Shown piece after piece: positions 8,220 to 16,694 of a stretch of DNA of 64,000 nt. Made by a program: the position numbers and the translations under genes. The stretch comes from Paenibacillus fonticola DSM 21315. Its GTDB lineage: Bacteria > Bacillota > Bacilli > Paenibacillales > Paenibacillaceae. Position 1 is the first letter of the stretch. The number at the start of each line of letters is the position of its first letter. The DNA lies in contig NZ_KB907250.1 in NCBI RefSeq assembly GCF_000381905.1, forward strand, positions 174,493 to 238,492, read 5' to 3'. Under the pieces are notes generated by a model that was not told the DNA's origin, ran no database searches, and saw nothing but the letters and a program-made list of their open reading frames with translations.

Positions 8220-8902
8220 ATTTGGTGAGAAGGGGATTAAACGGAGAGTGACATTCCAATCAAGCTAGGTTATATCGCCCCAATCAAGCAAGCTGTGGTA
8301 AATCGATCCAATTAAGCTGCGTTAAAATAAACCCGGTTTAAGTAGGGGACAGCTAGCCATTTATTCACGGGAAGAACTGTTTATATATGCACATATGCAC
8401 AGGGCGAGCTGGTTCACGGGGAAATGAGTCAGTAGCATTTGGGGAATAGTAGCTGCTGAGTAAATTAGCTGTATTTGCTGTATTAAATTAGGTAAGTCTG
8501 ACGCTGGATGTACAATTAACTGGATTTCTTACAGTAGAATCAAAATTATTGGCTGGGGAGGCGAAAATGCTATGTTTTAAATGCATGACATCCAGTAATT
8601 TCTTCAAATCAACTGCATTGATCATAAATAGATGCATGAGATCCAGTTAGGGGTTAGGTGGTTACCGCGTGAGCAAGCGCCTAAAAATAATATCGTTCAA
8701 CTCAACCTTCATAAATTTGTCCAGTAAGGGATGGATGGGTTAGCAGTATGTTCATTTACAAGCATCGATTGATGCTTGCTTTTTTATCGGTAAATTTATC
8801 GTTAAATAATGTGCTAGAAGCATGCTGCAGATATCAGATGAATTACATTGGATCGAAAATGGGGCAGCTGACCTGTCTGCAGATTTTAGCATACGCAACC
8901 GG
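8220..8902. other. Long gene-free stretch with degenerate repeats
   Basis: No credible gene is seen in about 680 bases. Three imperfect copies of CCAATCAAGC occur between 8254 and 8325. Two near-identical 18-mers, ATGCATGACATCCAGTAA (about 8582) and ATGCATGAGATCCAGTTA (about 8632), lie downstream of an inverted TTAACTGGAT (about 8517). A hairpin with a T-run is at 8759. Confidence 0.55.
8759..8785 (+). terminator. Terminator-like hairpin upstream of the GH51 gene
   Basis: CAAGCATC (8759-8766) and GATGCTTG (8771-8778) are perfect arms around a GATT loop, followed by CTTTTTTAT. It lies 118 bases before the GH51 promoter and may insulate that gene or end a short transcript. Confidence 0.65.
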
Positions 8903-8932
8903 TTGACGAATGAATCAGAACATGCCTATAAT
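8903..8932 (+). promoter_or_regulatory. Sigma-A promoter of the GH51 gene
   Basis: TTGACG (8903-8908) and TATAAT (8927-8932) with an 18-base spacer, about 55 bases before the start codon. Confidence 0.75.
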
Positions 8933-8988
8933 GTTTGTGTAAGTATTAATTGATTAATATAATTATTAACTGAAAGGCGGTTGTTTTC

Positions 8989-10485
8989 ATGGCAAACCGG
9001 GCAATTCTTAACGTCGACCTCCGTAGAGGCACTATTAACCGCAATATTTATGGTCATTTCTCCGAGCATTTGGGTCGCTGCATTTACGAAGGGATTTGGG
9101 TCGGCGAGGATTCCCCGATTCCGAATACGAACGGAATTAGAAACGATGTCGTGCAAGCGCTAAAGCAGATTAACATTCCCGTGCTCCGCTGGCCGGGCGG
9201 CTGTTTTGCCGATGAATATCATTGGAAGGATGGAATCGGCCCGCGGGAAGAACGCAAAAGAATGATCAATACGCACTGGGGCGGTGTGGTTGAGAATAAC
9301 CATTTCGGCACGCATGAGTTCATGATGCTGTGCGATATGCTCGGATGTGAGCCTTATATCAATGGAAATGTGGGTAGCGGTACTGTCCAGGAGATGTCCG
9401 AATGGGTGGAGTATTTGACCTTTGGCGGAGTGTCTCCGATGTCCGAGCTGCGTCAGGCCAACGGACAACAGGAGCCTTGGAAGGTAACCTACTTCGGCGT
9501 CGGCAACGAGAACTGGGGCTGCGGCGGAAACATGCGCCCTGAATACTATGCGGATCTATATCGCCGTTACCAGACGTACGTGCGTAACTATGACGATAAT
9601 AAAATCCATCGTATCGCCTGCGGGCCAAACGTAGACGATTATAACTGGATGGAAGTTCTGATGCGGGAAGCTTCCCGGTTCATGGACTCTATAACATTGC
9701 ACTATTATACGGTTCCAGGCGACACATGGGAGGATAAAGGACCAGCTACTGGCTTTGAGACGAGCGAGTGGTTCACGACACTGGAGAAGGCGCTGCGGAT
9801 GGATGAACTCATTACGAAGCATAGCGTCATTATGGATAAATACGATCCTGAGAAGCGCGTAGGCCTGATCGTCGATGAATGGGGAACCTGGTACAACGTT
9901 GAGCCGGGCACGAATCCTGGTTTCCTGTATCAGCAAAATTCGATTCGCGATGCATTGGTCGCCGGTCTGACGTTCAATATTTTCCACAAACATAACGAAC
10001 GGGTTCGCATGGCGAATATCGCTCAGACGGTGAATGTGCTCCAATCCGTCATTTTGACCGAAGGGGAAAAAATGGTGCTTACACCTACATATCATGTGTT
10101 TGATATGTTCAAGGTTCACCAGGATGCCGAACGGATCGATCTGGAGGTGGACGGCGGAACGTACAGCTACAACGGACGGGAGATTCCGGCCGTGACCGGC
10201 TCGGCTTCAATCAATGCCGACGGAGTGGTTCATATCAGCCTCTGTAACACGAACCATGCCGAGAAGGCGGTTGTTCCGGTAGATGTACGCGGCTGGGGCG
10301 GGCAATCCTTTGAGGTAACGGGAACGGTACTGGCGGGGGATACGATTGACGCTCACAATACGTTCGATGCCCCGGATACGGTAGCACCGCAGGCATTCCA
10401 TAGCTTTACGGTTGAGGGCGGAGTGGTGACAGCCGAGCTGCCTCCGATGTCCGTTGCCGTGCTGGCATTGACTCCTAAGGCTTAA
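8989..10485 (+). CDS. abfA: GH51 alpha-N-arabinofuranosidase
   Basis: A 498-residue intracellular GH51 enzyme that releases alpha-L-arabinofuranose from arabinan and arabinoxylan oligosaccharides. The acid/base glutamate is E174 in GVGNENWG, and the nucleophile is E297 in LIVDEWG, at the spacing of known GH51 enzymes. The barrel is followed by a C-terminal beta-sandwich (about 380-498). Family length is about 500, so it is complete. AAAGGCGG precedes the ATG and a clear sigma-A promoter lies at 8903. No signal peptide is seen. A small cysteine-rich gene follows after 5 bases. Confidence 0.95.
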   Translation: MANRAILNVDLRRGTINRNIYGHFSEHLGRCIYEGIWVGEDSPIPNTNGIRNDVVQALKQINIPVLRWPGGCFADEYHWKDGIGPREERKRMINTHWGGVVENNHFGTHEFMMLCDMLGCEPYINGNVGSGTVQEMSEWVEYLTFGGVSPMSELRQANGQQEPWKVTYFGVGNENWGCGGNMRPEYYADLYRRYQTYVRNYDDNKIHRIACGPNVDDYNWMEVLMREASRFMDSITLHYYTVPGDTWEDKGPATGFETSEWFTTLEKALRMDELITKHSVIMDKYDPEKRVGLIVDEWGTWYNVEPGTNPGFLYQQNSIRDALVAGLTFNIFHKHNERVRMANIAQTVNVLQSVILTEGEKMVLTPTYHVFDMFKVHQDAERIDLEVDGGTYSYNGREIPAVTGSASINADGVVHISLCNTNHAEKAVVPVDVRGWGGQSFEVTGTVLAGDTIDAHNTFDAPDTVAPQAFHSFTVEGGVVTAELPPMSVAVLALTPKA

Positions 10486-10490
10486 GTGAT

Positions 10491-10778
10491 ATGGCGACGT
10501 CATCCTGTAAAGGCTGCCGGGAGGAGTATAAGGTAACGGAGGAGCAAATTAGTCGCATTCTGGCCTCTTCCGCTTTTGCACCAGAACACTGCGTTCCAGA
10601 TGAAATTTATGAGCAGCGGCTGGAGCTGTGCCGCTCCTGCCCCAAGCTGCAGGATGGAACGACCTGCCTCGTCTGCGGCTGCATCATTCCCGTTGTGGCC
10701 AAGCTGAAGGAGCGGGAATGCGCCTTGCCGGGTCAAAGCCGATGGGGAGCTTATCGTGAGGGAACGGCGTTAAGTTAA
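10491..10778 (+). CDS. Small cysteine-rich protein, DUF6171-like
   Basis: A 95-residue protein with paired cysteines: CKGC near the N-terminus, CRSCPKL at about 44-50 and CLVCGC at about 59-64, suggesting one or two bound zinc ions. It ends with an ALPGQSRWGAY segment. It resembles the uncharacterised DUF6171 proteins of paenibacilli. It begins 5 bases after the GH51 stop and is closed by a terminator, so it is co-transcribed with abfA. The ribosome site is weak, suggesting translational coupling. No function is known. Confidence 0.7.
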   Translation: MATSSCKGCREEYKVTEEQISRILASSAFAPEHCVPDEIYEQRLELCRSCPKLQDGTTCLVCGCIIPVVAKLKERECALPGQSRWGAYREGTALS

Positions 10779-10837
10779 TAAATCAGCCTGTTATATGACG
10801 ACTCTAGGTAAGTGTGCTTTTTAGAACAAAATATGGA

Positions 10838-10867
10838 AATCCCCGATCTCATGATCGGGGATTTTTT
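10838..10867 (+). terminator. Terminator of the abfA transcript
   Basis: AATCCCCGATC (10838-10848), loop TCAT, GATCGGGGATT (10853-10863), then a T-run. Confidence 0.9.
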
Positions 10868-10918
10868 CTAATACTTTGATAGCTGTTAAAAAGCAAGCTT
10901 ATGAATACAATCCAGACA

Positions 10919-11821
10919 TCAGCGATAGTACAGCTCAAAGATCAGATGCTCGTTATAATTGCCGAAGCCCTTGCCGAAAAGGGTCAAACCACCAACATGT
11001 TCGGCATCATCCTCGACGGACAGTTTGAACGTCCATTGCTTATGATGGATATGAACATCGGCTAATGTAACATCGGATATTTTCAATCCATCCATGTATG
11101 TTCCTTCATGCGTAATGCGCAGCTTCTTAAGCAGTCCATATTGGTTGGTCTGATGATGCCACCAGCCAGGCGTATATTTGCCTCTGCTGTCTCCATAATC
11201 GCCCGGGCTTGTCCAATATCCCAGCTGGACTCCGTTCAGGTTGAACGTAATATCGGATGGCCAATTATTGTTCGTGCTTGGGGCTTCAGAAGCGATTTCC
11301 ATCGTAATGACAAGCTCTTCGGGCTGCTGACTAGACAATAAGAAGTTGGGGATTTTATATTCGATGAAGCCTTTGCCGAACCACAGAATGCCCGCATTAA
11401 TCCGTTCTTGATCCCAGAAATGCCTTGGATCGTCAAAGCTTCCGATGATATGGTCGACCGTAGCGAGACCGCATGTCGGTTCAATTATGAAGTCGGAGTA
11501 ATGGCCGACAGGGATTTCGGTGCGGTGGCATTTGTATTCTTTGTCCTCCATGCGGGGAATGACTATTTCGATGCTGTCGACGGCGAGTGAGCATATTTTT
11601 TGCAATCCGTTTCTTCCCGGGGCCATTACGCTGGCAATGAGGCCTGCGGCTTCTAGTTTGCGGACGTGCATCGTCATAATGGCACTGCTTAACTGCAGCG
11701 CTTCTGCAAGTTCTTTTATGTTCATCGGCCGCTCGGCCAGCAGGGTCATGACATTCAGCCGGACAGCACTGGACAGTGCTTCATATACAGGCAGCGATTG
11801 CTCTGTAAGATTTAGTTTCAT
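10919..11821 (-). CDS. ArsR-like winged-helix regulator with a large C-terminal domain
   Basis: A 300-residue protein whose first 85 or so residues are an ArsR-type winged helix (LSSAVRLNVMTLLAERPMN, IKELAEALQLSSAIMTMHVRKLE). Residues about 90-300 form a beta-rich domain with many aromatic residues (YWTSPGDYGD, GWWHHQTNQYG), unlike metal-binding ArsR proteins of about 100 residues. No metal-binding cysteine cluster is seen. The extra domain may bind a glycan-derived ligand, a guess from its position beside arabinose genes. It is convergent with the abfA operon. The ATG at 11821 has AAGGTGGAGG upstream. Confidence 0.75.
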   Translation of the reverse strand: MKLNLTEQSLPVYEALSSAVRLNVMTLLAERPMNIKELAEALQLSSAIMTMHVRKLEAAGLIASVMAPGRNGLQKICSLAVDSIEIVIPRMEDKEYKCHRTEIPVGHYSDFIIEPTCGLATVDHIIGSFDDPRHFWDQERINAGILWFGKGFIEYKIPNFLLSSQQPEELVITMEIASEAPSTNNNWPSDITFNLNGVQLGYWTSPGDYGDSRGKYTPGWWHHQTNQYGLLKKLRITHEGTYMDGLKISDVTLADVHIHHKQWTFKLSVEDDAEHVGGLTLFGKGFGNYNEHLIFELYYR

Positions 11822-12209
11822 TCAAATTAAGCCTCCACCTTATTTTATTTATACTAATGTTATGCGATTAATGAATTTATTATTTAAACACGCTATATTT
11901 ATTGTAGTTGATGCTGCTCAATTTGGAAAGCCTGCCTAGACGCTGTTCTTCCACTGAATTTTTTTCGCCAATATTACCTTGCGAAAGTGCCTGTGGCAGC
12001 CAGGTTCAAGATGGGACTCGCCGAGCATAAAAATTTTCGTTCCGGTATATGACTGTGGAGGAGCATGAAGGGGCGGCCATTGCCGGGAAGAATAGTCCAT
12101 CGGGTATTCCAGCAGCCCGTGCAGGGGCGCATGAATGCAGGAATGCTGCCGAAAGGCTTTGAATTGCAATATAGCTGTCAGAGGACATGTATGTCCTCTG
12201 ACAGCTTTT
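11822..12209. other. Gene-free region between ArsR-like and AraC genes
   Basis: These 388 bases should carry the ArsR-like promoter. Open frames here are short and unrecognisable. The only clear structure is the hairpin at 12173, whose T-run is on the plus strand. Confidence 0.5.
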
Positions 12210-12211
12210 TT
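12173..12211 (+). terminator. Perfect 16-bp hairpin with T-run on the plus strand
   Basis: AGCTGTCAGAGGACAT (12173-12188) and its exact complement (12191-12206) surround a 2-base loop, followed by T residues. The T-run faces plus-strand transcription although both flanking genes are on the minus strand. On the minus strand it directly follows the AraC stop codon but lacks a U-tract. Confidence 0.75.
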
Positions 12212-13061
12212 AATCAAATTTGGAGGGGGGAACGTTATAGTATTTTTTAAAAGCCTTCGAAAACGTAAAAGGATCGGGGTAGCCAAGAAGGCTGGCGATT
12301 TCCTGAATCGTATATTTCTTTAAGTTCAGGTAATCTCTCGCCCGGTTCATCTTAACCTGGTAAATATATTGTCCCGGAGTAATGCCCAATGTCTTTTTAA
12401 AATAAGTGATGAAGTATTTCTCGGATATGCCGACAAGCTGGGCGAGCTCACTCATTTTAATCGATTTGTGCAGGTGGTTGTGAATATAACCGAATACCGG
12501 CTGCAGCACGTCCAGATTCCGCTCGGTTGTTCGTGGCCTTCTCCCGCTCAAAAATGTGCCGGTATACCGGTCTTGTCCATAGAGCTCAATGATTTTGGCG
12601 ATGACAGCCGTTAGACAAGCTTTTAAATATAGACGGTTCCCTGGCAAGCTGCTTAACTGATTCGATTGCGTAAAGGCTTTGCCAAACAGGATGGTTTCCT
12701 CCCGAATCAGCTCTTCCGGTATAATTCCCGAGAGTGGAAAATCGCTCAGAATTCGCTGCTGCTTGCCGATTTCGAAGTCGAAATGCACGTAAATAAACTG
12801 ACAGCCCTGATCGGTAGTAGAAGCCATATAAGGAATTCCTGGATAAAAAAAGACCACATCTCCCGGCCTGGCCTGATGTTCGATTCCATCGATTCGAATC
12901 GTAACGATTCCGGATTGTATGAACCAAAGATCGTAGTCGATGTGCGCCTTATGCTCGACCCACTTCCCGTCATGGGCAAGCTCAAAAACAGACTTCATTC
13001 GCAGCGAGATCAATTCCGATAACTCATTGAGAATTCCCATGTCCTTCATTTTCGTATTCAT
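12210..13061 (-). CDS. AraC-family transcriptional regulator
   Basis: A 283-residue regulator: cupin sensor domain (HQARPGDVVFFYPGIPYMAS at about 55-74) and two C-terminal helix-turn-helix motifs (MSELAQLVGISEKYFITYFKK and IQEIASLLGYPDPFTFSKAF). It is divergent from the GH4/GH88 pair, its probable target. The start at 13061 is preferred to 13085 because AGAGGG lies 6 bases before it. The stop codon abuts a perfect hairpin. Confidence 0.87.
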   Translation of the reverse strand: MNTKMKDMGILNELSELISLRMKSVFELAHDGKWVEHKAHIDYDLWFIQSGIVTIRIDGIEHQARPGDVVFFYPGIPYMASTTDQGCQFIYVHFDFEIGKQQRILSDFPLSGIIPEELIREETILFGKAFTQSNQLSSLPGNRLYLKACLTAVIAKIIELYGQDRYTGTFLSGRRPRTTERNLDVLQPVFGYIHNHLHKSIKMSELAQLVGISEKYFITYFKKTLGITPGQYIYQVKMNRARDYLNLKKYTIQEIASLLGYPDPFTFSKAFKKYYNVPPSKFD

Positions 13062-13227
13062 TGTCATCCCTCTACCGTAAGACATATTCCAAATAATCTT
13101 AGTATACCATTGAAGTTGATGATACTATAACATCGTACTATTTGACATGAACGTAAAACTATCTCATATTCTACTCTTGGAATCAGTCTCCTATAATGGG
13201 GTCATCACCCATTAGGAGGGCTTGATC

Positions 13228-14616
13228 ATGACAGATTCGAAAATGCCGCAACCGAAAGTTGTTGTCATCGGGGCGGGAAGTTTATTTTTTGGCCGCCAAT
13301 CGATTTGGCAAATGGTCGACTCTAAATATTTGAATCAAGGGACACTTGCTTTGGTGGATACGGACGAAGAAAAGCTGTCCAAGATGGTGAGGCTTGCTGA
13401 AATGGTTGCCAAGGAGAACCATGTGCCCCTTAAAGTGGAGGGCTCGACGAATTGGAGAGAGGTACTGAAGGGTGCTGATTTCGTCGTCCTCAGCTTTGCT
13501 GAAGATACTGTAAAATATCGCGGTATCGATTGCCAGGTAGCTTTAAAATACGGAATTCGCATGTGCTCCGGGGATACGATCGGCCCAGGCGGGATTTTCA
13601 GGGCCATGAGAGAGCTGCCGGTCATTATGGAATGCGCTAAAGACATCGAGGAGCTTTGTCCCGATGCGTGGGTCATTAATTATATCAATCCGTCTGCCGT
13701 CCATGGCATCGCTTTAAGCCGATATGCGCCGCAGCTGAAAACCTTCGCCCTTTGCGATAGCCACCACATGCCGCATAAGAAAGCTTATTATGCCATTCGG
13801 GCAGGCATCATTGAGGATATTAGTGAGTTCAATGAGGAAATCGATCGGAAATTTGATTTCCGCATAGCTGGCGTCAATCATTTCACCTGGCTGCTTAAGG
13901 CCGAGTATGATGGGAAGGATGTCATGCCCCAGGTAGCTGAGTCGATGAGAATATCGGCGGGAACGGAAAACGATGGCGGGGATACAGGCGCAAAGGCGCT
14001 TTATAACGATGCCATCACCTATGAGCTCTATCACATTTTCGGATATATTCCGACATGTACGGCCCACACGAAAGAATACGTTCGCTATTGGCAGGGACTC
14101 GGCAAGTCAAAGGACGTCATTCCTCCTTTATCGATCTGGGAAACGGAAGATCGGTATCAACGCCATGAGGAGATGTGGGAGCAAGTGGATGACTTCCTTT
14201 CCTGCAAACGTCCTACTGCGGACTACATGAAATCATTCGGGCCCGACCACGCCACGGATATTATCGAAAATATGGTGGGTAACTTGGGCAAGCGGTTTTT
14301 TATTAATACGCTCAATAACGGGGCTGTAACGAACATGAATGACGACGCTTTCCTTGAATTGCTATGCGAAGTGAATATGGACGGAATCAAACCCCTTCAC
14401 GTGGGTGAGATGCCGCGGGGAATCCGGGGCATGCAGGAGCTCGTGCTGGATACGCACGAACTGACTGCAGAGGCTGTTGTGGAACGAAGCTTCACGAAAT
14501 TGAGAAGAGCGATGCTGACTGATCCGCTGACAAATTCCATACACGATACGGATTTGATGATAAAAGAACTGCTGGAGTTGGAGAGAGAGATTATCCCGGG
14601 ATATTGGTACGAGTAA
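13228..14616 (+). CDS. Glycoside hydrolase family 4 (alpha-galactosidase/glucosidase/glucuronidase-like)
   Basis: A 462-residue NAD- and Mn-dependent GH4 enzyme, which cleaves glycosides by oxidation-elimination at C3. Visible are the nucleotide-binding VVVIGAGSLFFG (11-22), the MCSGDTIGPGG block (112-122), YINPSAVHG (152-160), a metal-ligand cysteine in LCDSHH (C176) and GVNHFTW (215-221). Its substrate within GH4 is not clear; context favours a galacturonide or galactoside from pectin. The start at 13228 has AGGAGGG 7 bases upstream; a TTG at 13222 is too close. It is probably co-transcribed with the GH88 gene. Confidence 0.85.
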   Translation: MTDSKMPQPKVVVIGAGSLFFGRQSIWQMVDSKYLNQGTLALVDTDEEKLSKMVRLAEMVAKENHVPLKVEGSTNWREVLKGADFVVLSFAEDTVKYRGIDCQVALKYGIRMCSGDTIGPGGIFRAMRELPVIMECAKDIEELCPDAWVINYINPSAVHGIALSRYAPQLKTFALCDSHHMPHKKAYYAIRAGIIEDISEFNEEIDRKFDFRIAGVNHFTWLLKAEYDGKDVMPQVAESMRISAGTENDGGDTGAKALYNDAITYELYHIFGYIPTCTAHTKEYVRYWQGLGKSKDVIPPLSIWETEDRYQRHEEMWEQVDDFLSCKRPTADYMKSFGPDHATDIIENMVGNLGKRFFINTLNNGAVTNMNDDAFLELLCEVNMDGIKPLHVGEMPRGIRGMQELVLDTHELTAEAVVERSFTKLRRAMLTDPLTNSIHDTDLMIKELLELEREIIPGYWYE

Positions 14617-14769
14617 TTAGAGTAACGTGGGATGTTCCTAAAATACCTGCATAAGCGGCTTAAAAAACTTCATTCAATTCCTGAAGCCGCGATGGTACGC
14701 TTGGAACAAGTTGTTGAAAAACGGATACCGTTTAGAAACGATTCCATGACGAAAGGCAGGAACAATCCC

Positions 14770-15924
14770 ATGTTGAACGATACAGAGCAGCAATGGCTGG
14801 ATGGCGTCATCAGAAAACTGACACAGAAAATGGACGTGGTCAGCGAGCGTTCCCGGAACAAGATTCCTTATACGACGATTAACGGTGTGCACGACGATCG
14901 GAGCGCCCACAATCCTTCGGGCGATAACACGGACGGCATTTGCTGGTGGACCAACGGTTTCTGGGGAGGCATGCTGTGGCTTATGCACCATGAAACCGGC
15001 AACGAGAAGTACAAGGAGATCGCACAAATCTCCGAAGCCAAGCTGGATCGGTGCTTTCAAGAATTTTACGGTCTGCATCATGACGTTGGATTTATGTGGC
15101 TGCCAACCAGCGTGGCGAATTACAAAGTGACGGGAAACGCGGAATCTCGGAAGCGGGCGCTCCATGCTGCAAATCTGCTGGCAGGCCGCTTCAATTTGGC
15201 AGGGGGCTTCATCCGAGCATGGAATGACCTGGAGGAAGGCGATACGAGGGGCTGGGCGATCATCGATTGCATGCTCAATATACCGCTCCTGTATTGGGCC
15301 ACTGAAGAGACGGGGGATCCACGTTTCAAACAAATCGCAATGAGGCACGCGGATACGTCCATGCAGGCCTTCGTTCGCCCTGATGGCTCTGTCAATCACA
15401 TTGTCGAGTTCGACCCTTTTAATGGAGGAGTCGTGAGGACGCACGGCGGTCAAGGCTACGGGGAAGGCTCTTCCTGGACGCGCGGGCAGACCTGGGCTTT
15501 GTACGGCTTCATGATGAGTTATAATCATACCGGAAAGGACGAGTATTTGCAGACGGCCAAGCGGGTTGGCCATTATTTTATGGCCAATATTCCTGAGGAT
15601 GGCATCATCCCGGCTGATTTCAGACAGCCGGAGGAGCCAAGGCTGATGGACGATACGGCAGCAGCCATTGCGGCATGCGGATTCATCGAAATCGCCAAGG
15701 CCGTCGGCGGGCATGAAAGCCGCTCCTTTGTGGCGGCGGCGCTGAAGCTGCTGCGAACGCTCGACGAATCGCGGATCGATTGGTCGGCCGATACCGACCA
15801 CTTCCTGCTAAACGGTACCGGAGCCTATCATAGCGATACACATCATCAGGCGATTATTTACGGTGATTTTTACTTCATGGAAGCAATATTTAAGCTCAAG
15901 GGCAACGATCTTTATTTGTGGTAG
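14770..15924 (+). CDS. GH88 unsaturated uronyl hydrolase
   Basis: A 384-residue (alpha/alpha)6-barrel enzyme that hydrates and cleaves unsaturated uronic acid from the ends of oligosaccharides made by polysaccharide lyases. The aspartates matching those of Bacillus unsaturated glucuronyl hydrolase are visible: D105 in HHDVGF and D166 in AIIDCMLN, plus WWTNGFW at 59-65. It acts in the cytoplasm. The frame extends upstream to 14632, but those 46 residues are not typical of the family and GGCAGG precedes the ATG at 14770. It follows GH4 by about 150 bases. GH88 versus GH105 cannot be fully separated by eye. Confidence 0.88.
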   Translation: MLNDTEQQWLDGVIRKLTQKMDVVSERSRNKIPYTTINGVHDDRSAHNPSGDNTDGICWWTNGFWGGMLWLMHHETGNEKYKEIAQISEAKLDRCFQEFYGLHHDVGFMWLPTSVANYKVTGNAESRKRALHAANLLAGRFNLAGGFIRAWNDLEEGDTRGWAIIDCMLNIPLLYWATEETGDPRFKQIAMRHADTSMQAFVRPDGSVNHIVEFDPFNGGVVRTHGGQGYGEGSSWTRGQTWALYGFMMSYNHTGKDEYLQTAKRVGHYFMANIPEDGIIPADFRQPEEPRLMDDTAAAIAACGFIEIAKAVGGHESRSFVAAALKLLRTLDESRIDWSADTDHFLLNGTGAYHSDTHHQAIIYGDFYFMEAIFKLKGNDLYLW

Positions 15925-16015
15925 ATAAAATGTTGAAGCTATGCCGAGGTGCTGGCCCGGCAACGATAGCGGTAAGCGGATAAACGGATAACTGGATTGT
16001 TAAGCTTAAGAAGGA

Positions 16016-16385
16016 GGGGCTGCCCAGAAAGTCAGTTTTTACTGACTTTTCGGACAGCCCCTTGATCTTCATAGGGGAGCCTGGGGTTAGTGGATTTGGT
16101 GAGAGTGAAATGATGAAACTGACGAGACTGATGGGGGTGATGGAAAGAATTGGCTGAACTCGTGGGACTGGTTACCCGCTTACGGACAGGAGATTCGCTA
16201 TTTGTTGAATTAGGCCCTCTTTCGCTATGCTCGCGGACACTGGTTCCGTTATTCGACCAAATTGACTGCAATAAACAGGTTTTTGGGAGCAATAGCGGAA
16301 CGTAGGTCCGTTAGCTCTCAAAATTCCTCGTTATTTCACAAATAGCGTTCCCTGTGTCCGCTGCTGGGTTCGCATATGACCAACC
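16016..16385 (+). repeat. Intergenic repeat, copy A
   Basis: The element opens with a hairpin (GGGGCTGCCC, AAAGTCAGT, ACTGACTTT, GGACAGCCCC at about 16017-16062). A run of four degenerate 9-mers of TGATGNNNN type follows (about 16110-16145), then a block with four copies in both orientations of a 24-bp motif close to AATAGCGGA-N8-TCCGTTAG. The whole matches the reverse complement of 39048-39556. It has no reading frame. Confidence 0.8.
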
Positions 16386-16396
16386 AGTTGCTCATC

Positions 16397-16430
16397 CAGC
16401 CATCCAAGCTACACAGCCATCCAAGCTACA
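16397..16430 (+). repeat. 17-bp perfect tandem duplication
   Basis: CAGCCATCCAAGCTACA occurs twice head to tail (16397-16413, 16414-16430). Confidence 0.9.
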
Positions 16431-16473
16431 GCCGGGAATCAATTACCTCATACCAGTAATGGCAGATGTGTAA

Positions 16474-16572
16474 AAAAGTTGGACGGAAAAACGGTGCTGC
16501 ACCCCAAAAGTTAGATTTTATACTCTAATTTTATGGGGGAACTACCAACGAGATGTTTTCCGTCCAACTTTT
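16474..16572. repeat. Nested palindrome with GCACCCCAAAAGTTAGA core
   Basis: Outer arms AAAAGTTGGACGGAAAA (16474-16490) and its exact complement (16556-16572) enclose an inner imperfect palindrome GCACCCCAAAAGTTAGA (16499-16515) / TCTAATTTTATGGGGG (16524-16539). The inner core resembles that of the palindrome at 63639. It may be a remnant of insertion-sequence ends or a miniature element. Confidence 0.7.
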
Positions 16573-16694
16573 ATTTTAGGGACTTATTGAACAGCCCCTC
16601 TTGTACGTTGATTTTCACCTTCGAGTTTTATATGGAAACCCAGAGGCTGCCTGTACGGGATACCCTATCAGGAGAGATCCCCGGCTATCCAATG

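Larger units (their letters stand above)
15925..16694. other. Gene-free region made of stacked repeats
   Basis: About 770 bases with no gene. It contains repeat copy A (16016-16385), a 17-bp tandem duplication (16397-16430), a nested palindrome (16474-16572) and a segment at about 16574-16602 that matches, in reverse, the left end of repeat copy B at 39027. Confidence 0.7.

Noticed and set aside
9359..10119. Minus-strand frames opposite the GH51 gene
   Set aside because: Antisense to a gene with both catalytic glutamates; no independent support.
12065..12250. Plus-strand 61-codon frame with a good ribosome site ending in the orphan hairpin
   Set aside because: GGAGGAG precedes the ATG, but the frame crosses the hairpin and enters the AraC gene, and the protein looks random; noted only because of the unexplained terminator.
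11936..12286. Minus-strand 116-codon frame between AraC and ArsR-like genes
   Set aside because: It runs through the AraC 3' end and the perfect hairpin, has no ribosome site and no recognisable motif.
14674..15801. 375-codon minus-strand frame opposite the GH88 gene
   Set aside because: Although long, it is antisense to an enzyme with intact catalytic aspartates and resembles no protein family.
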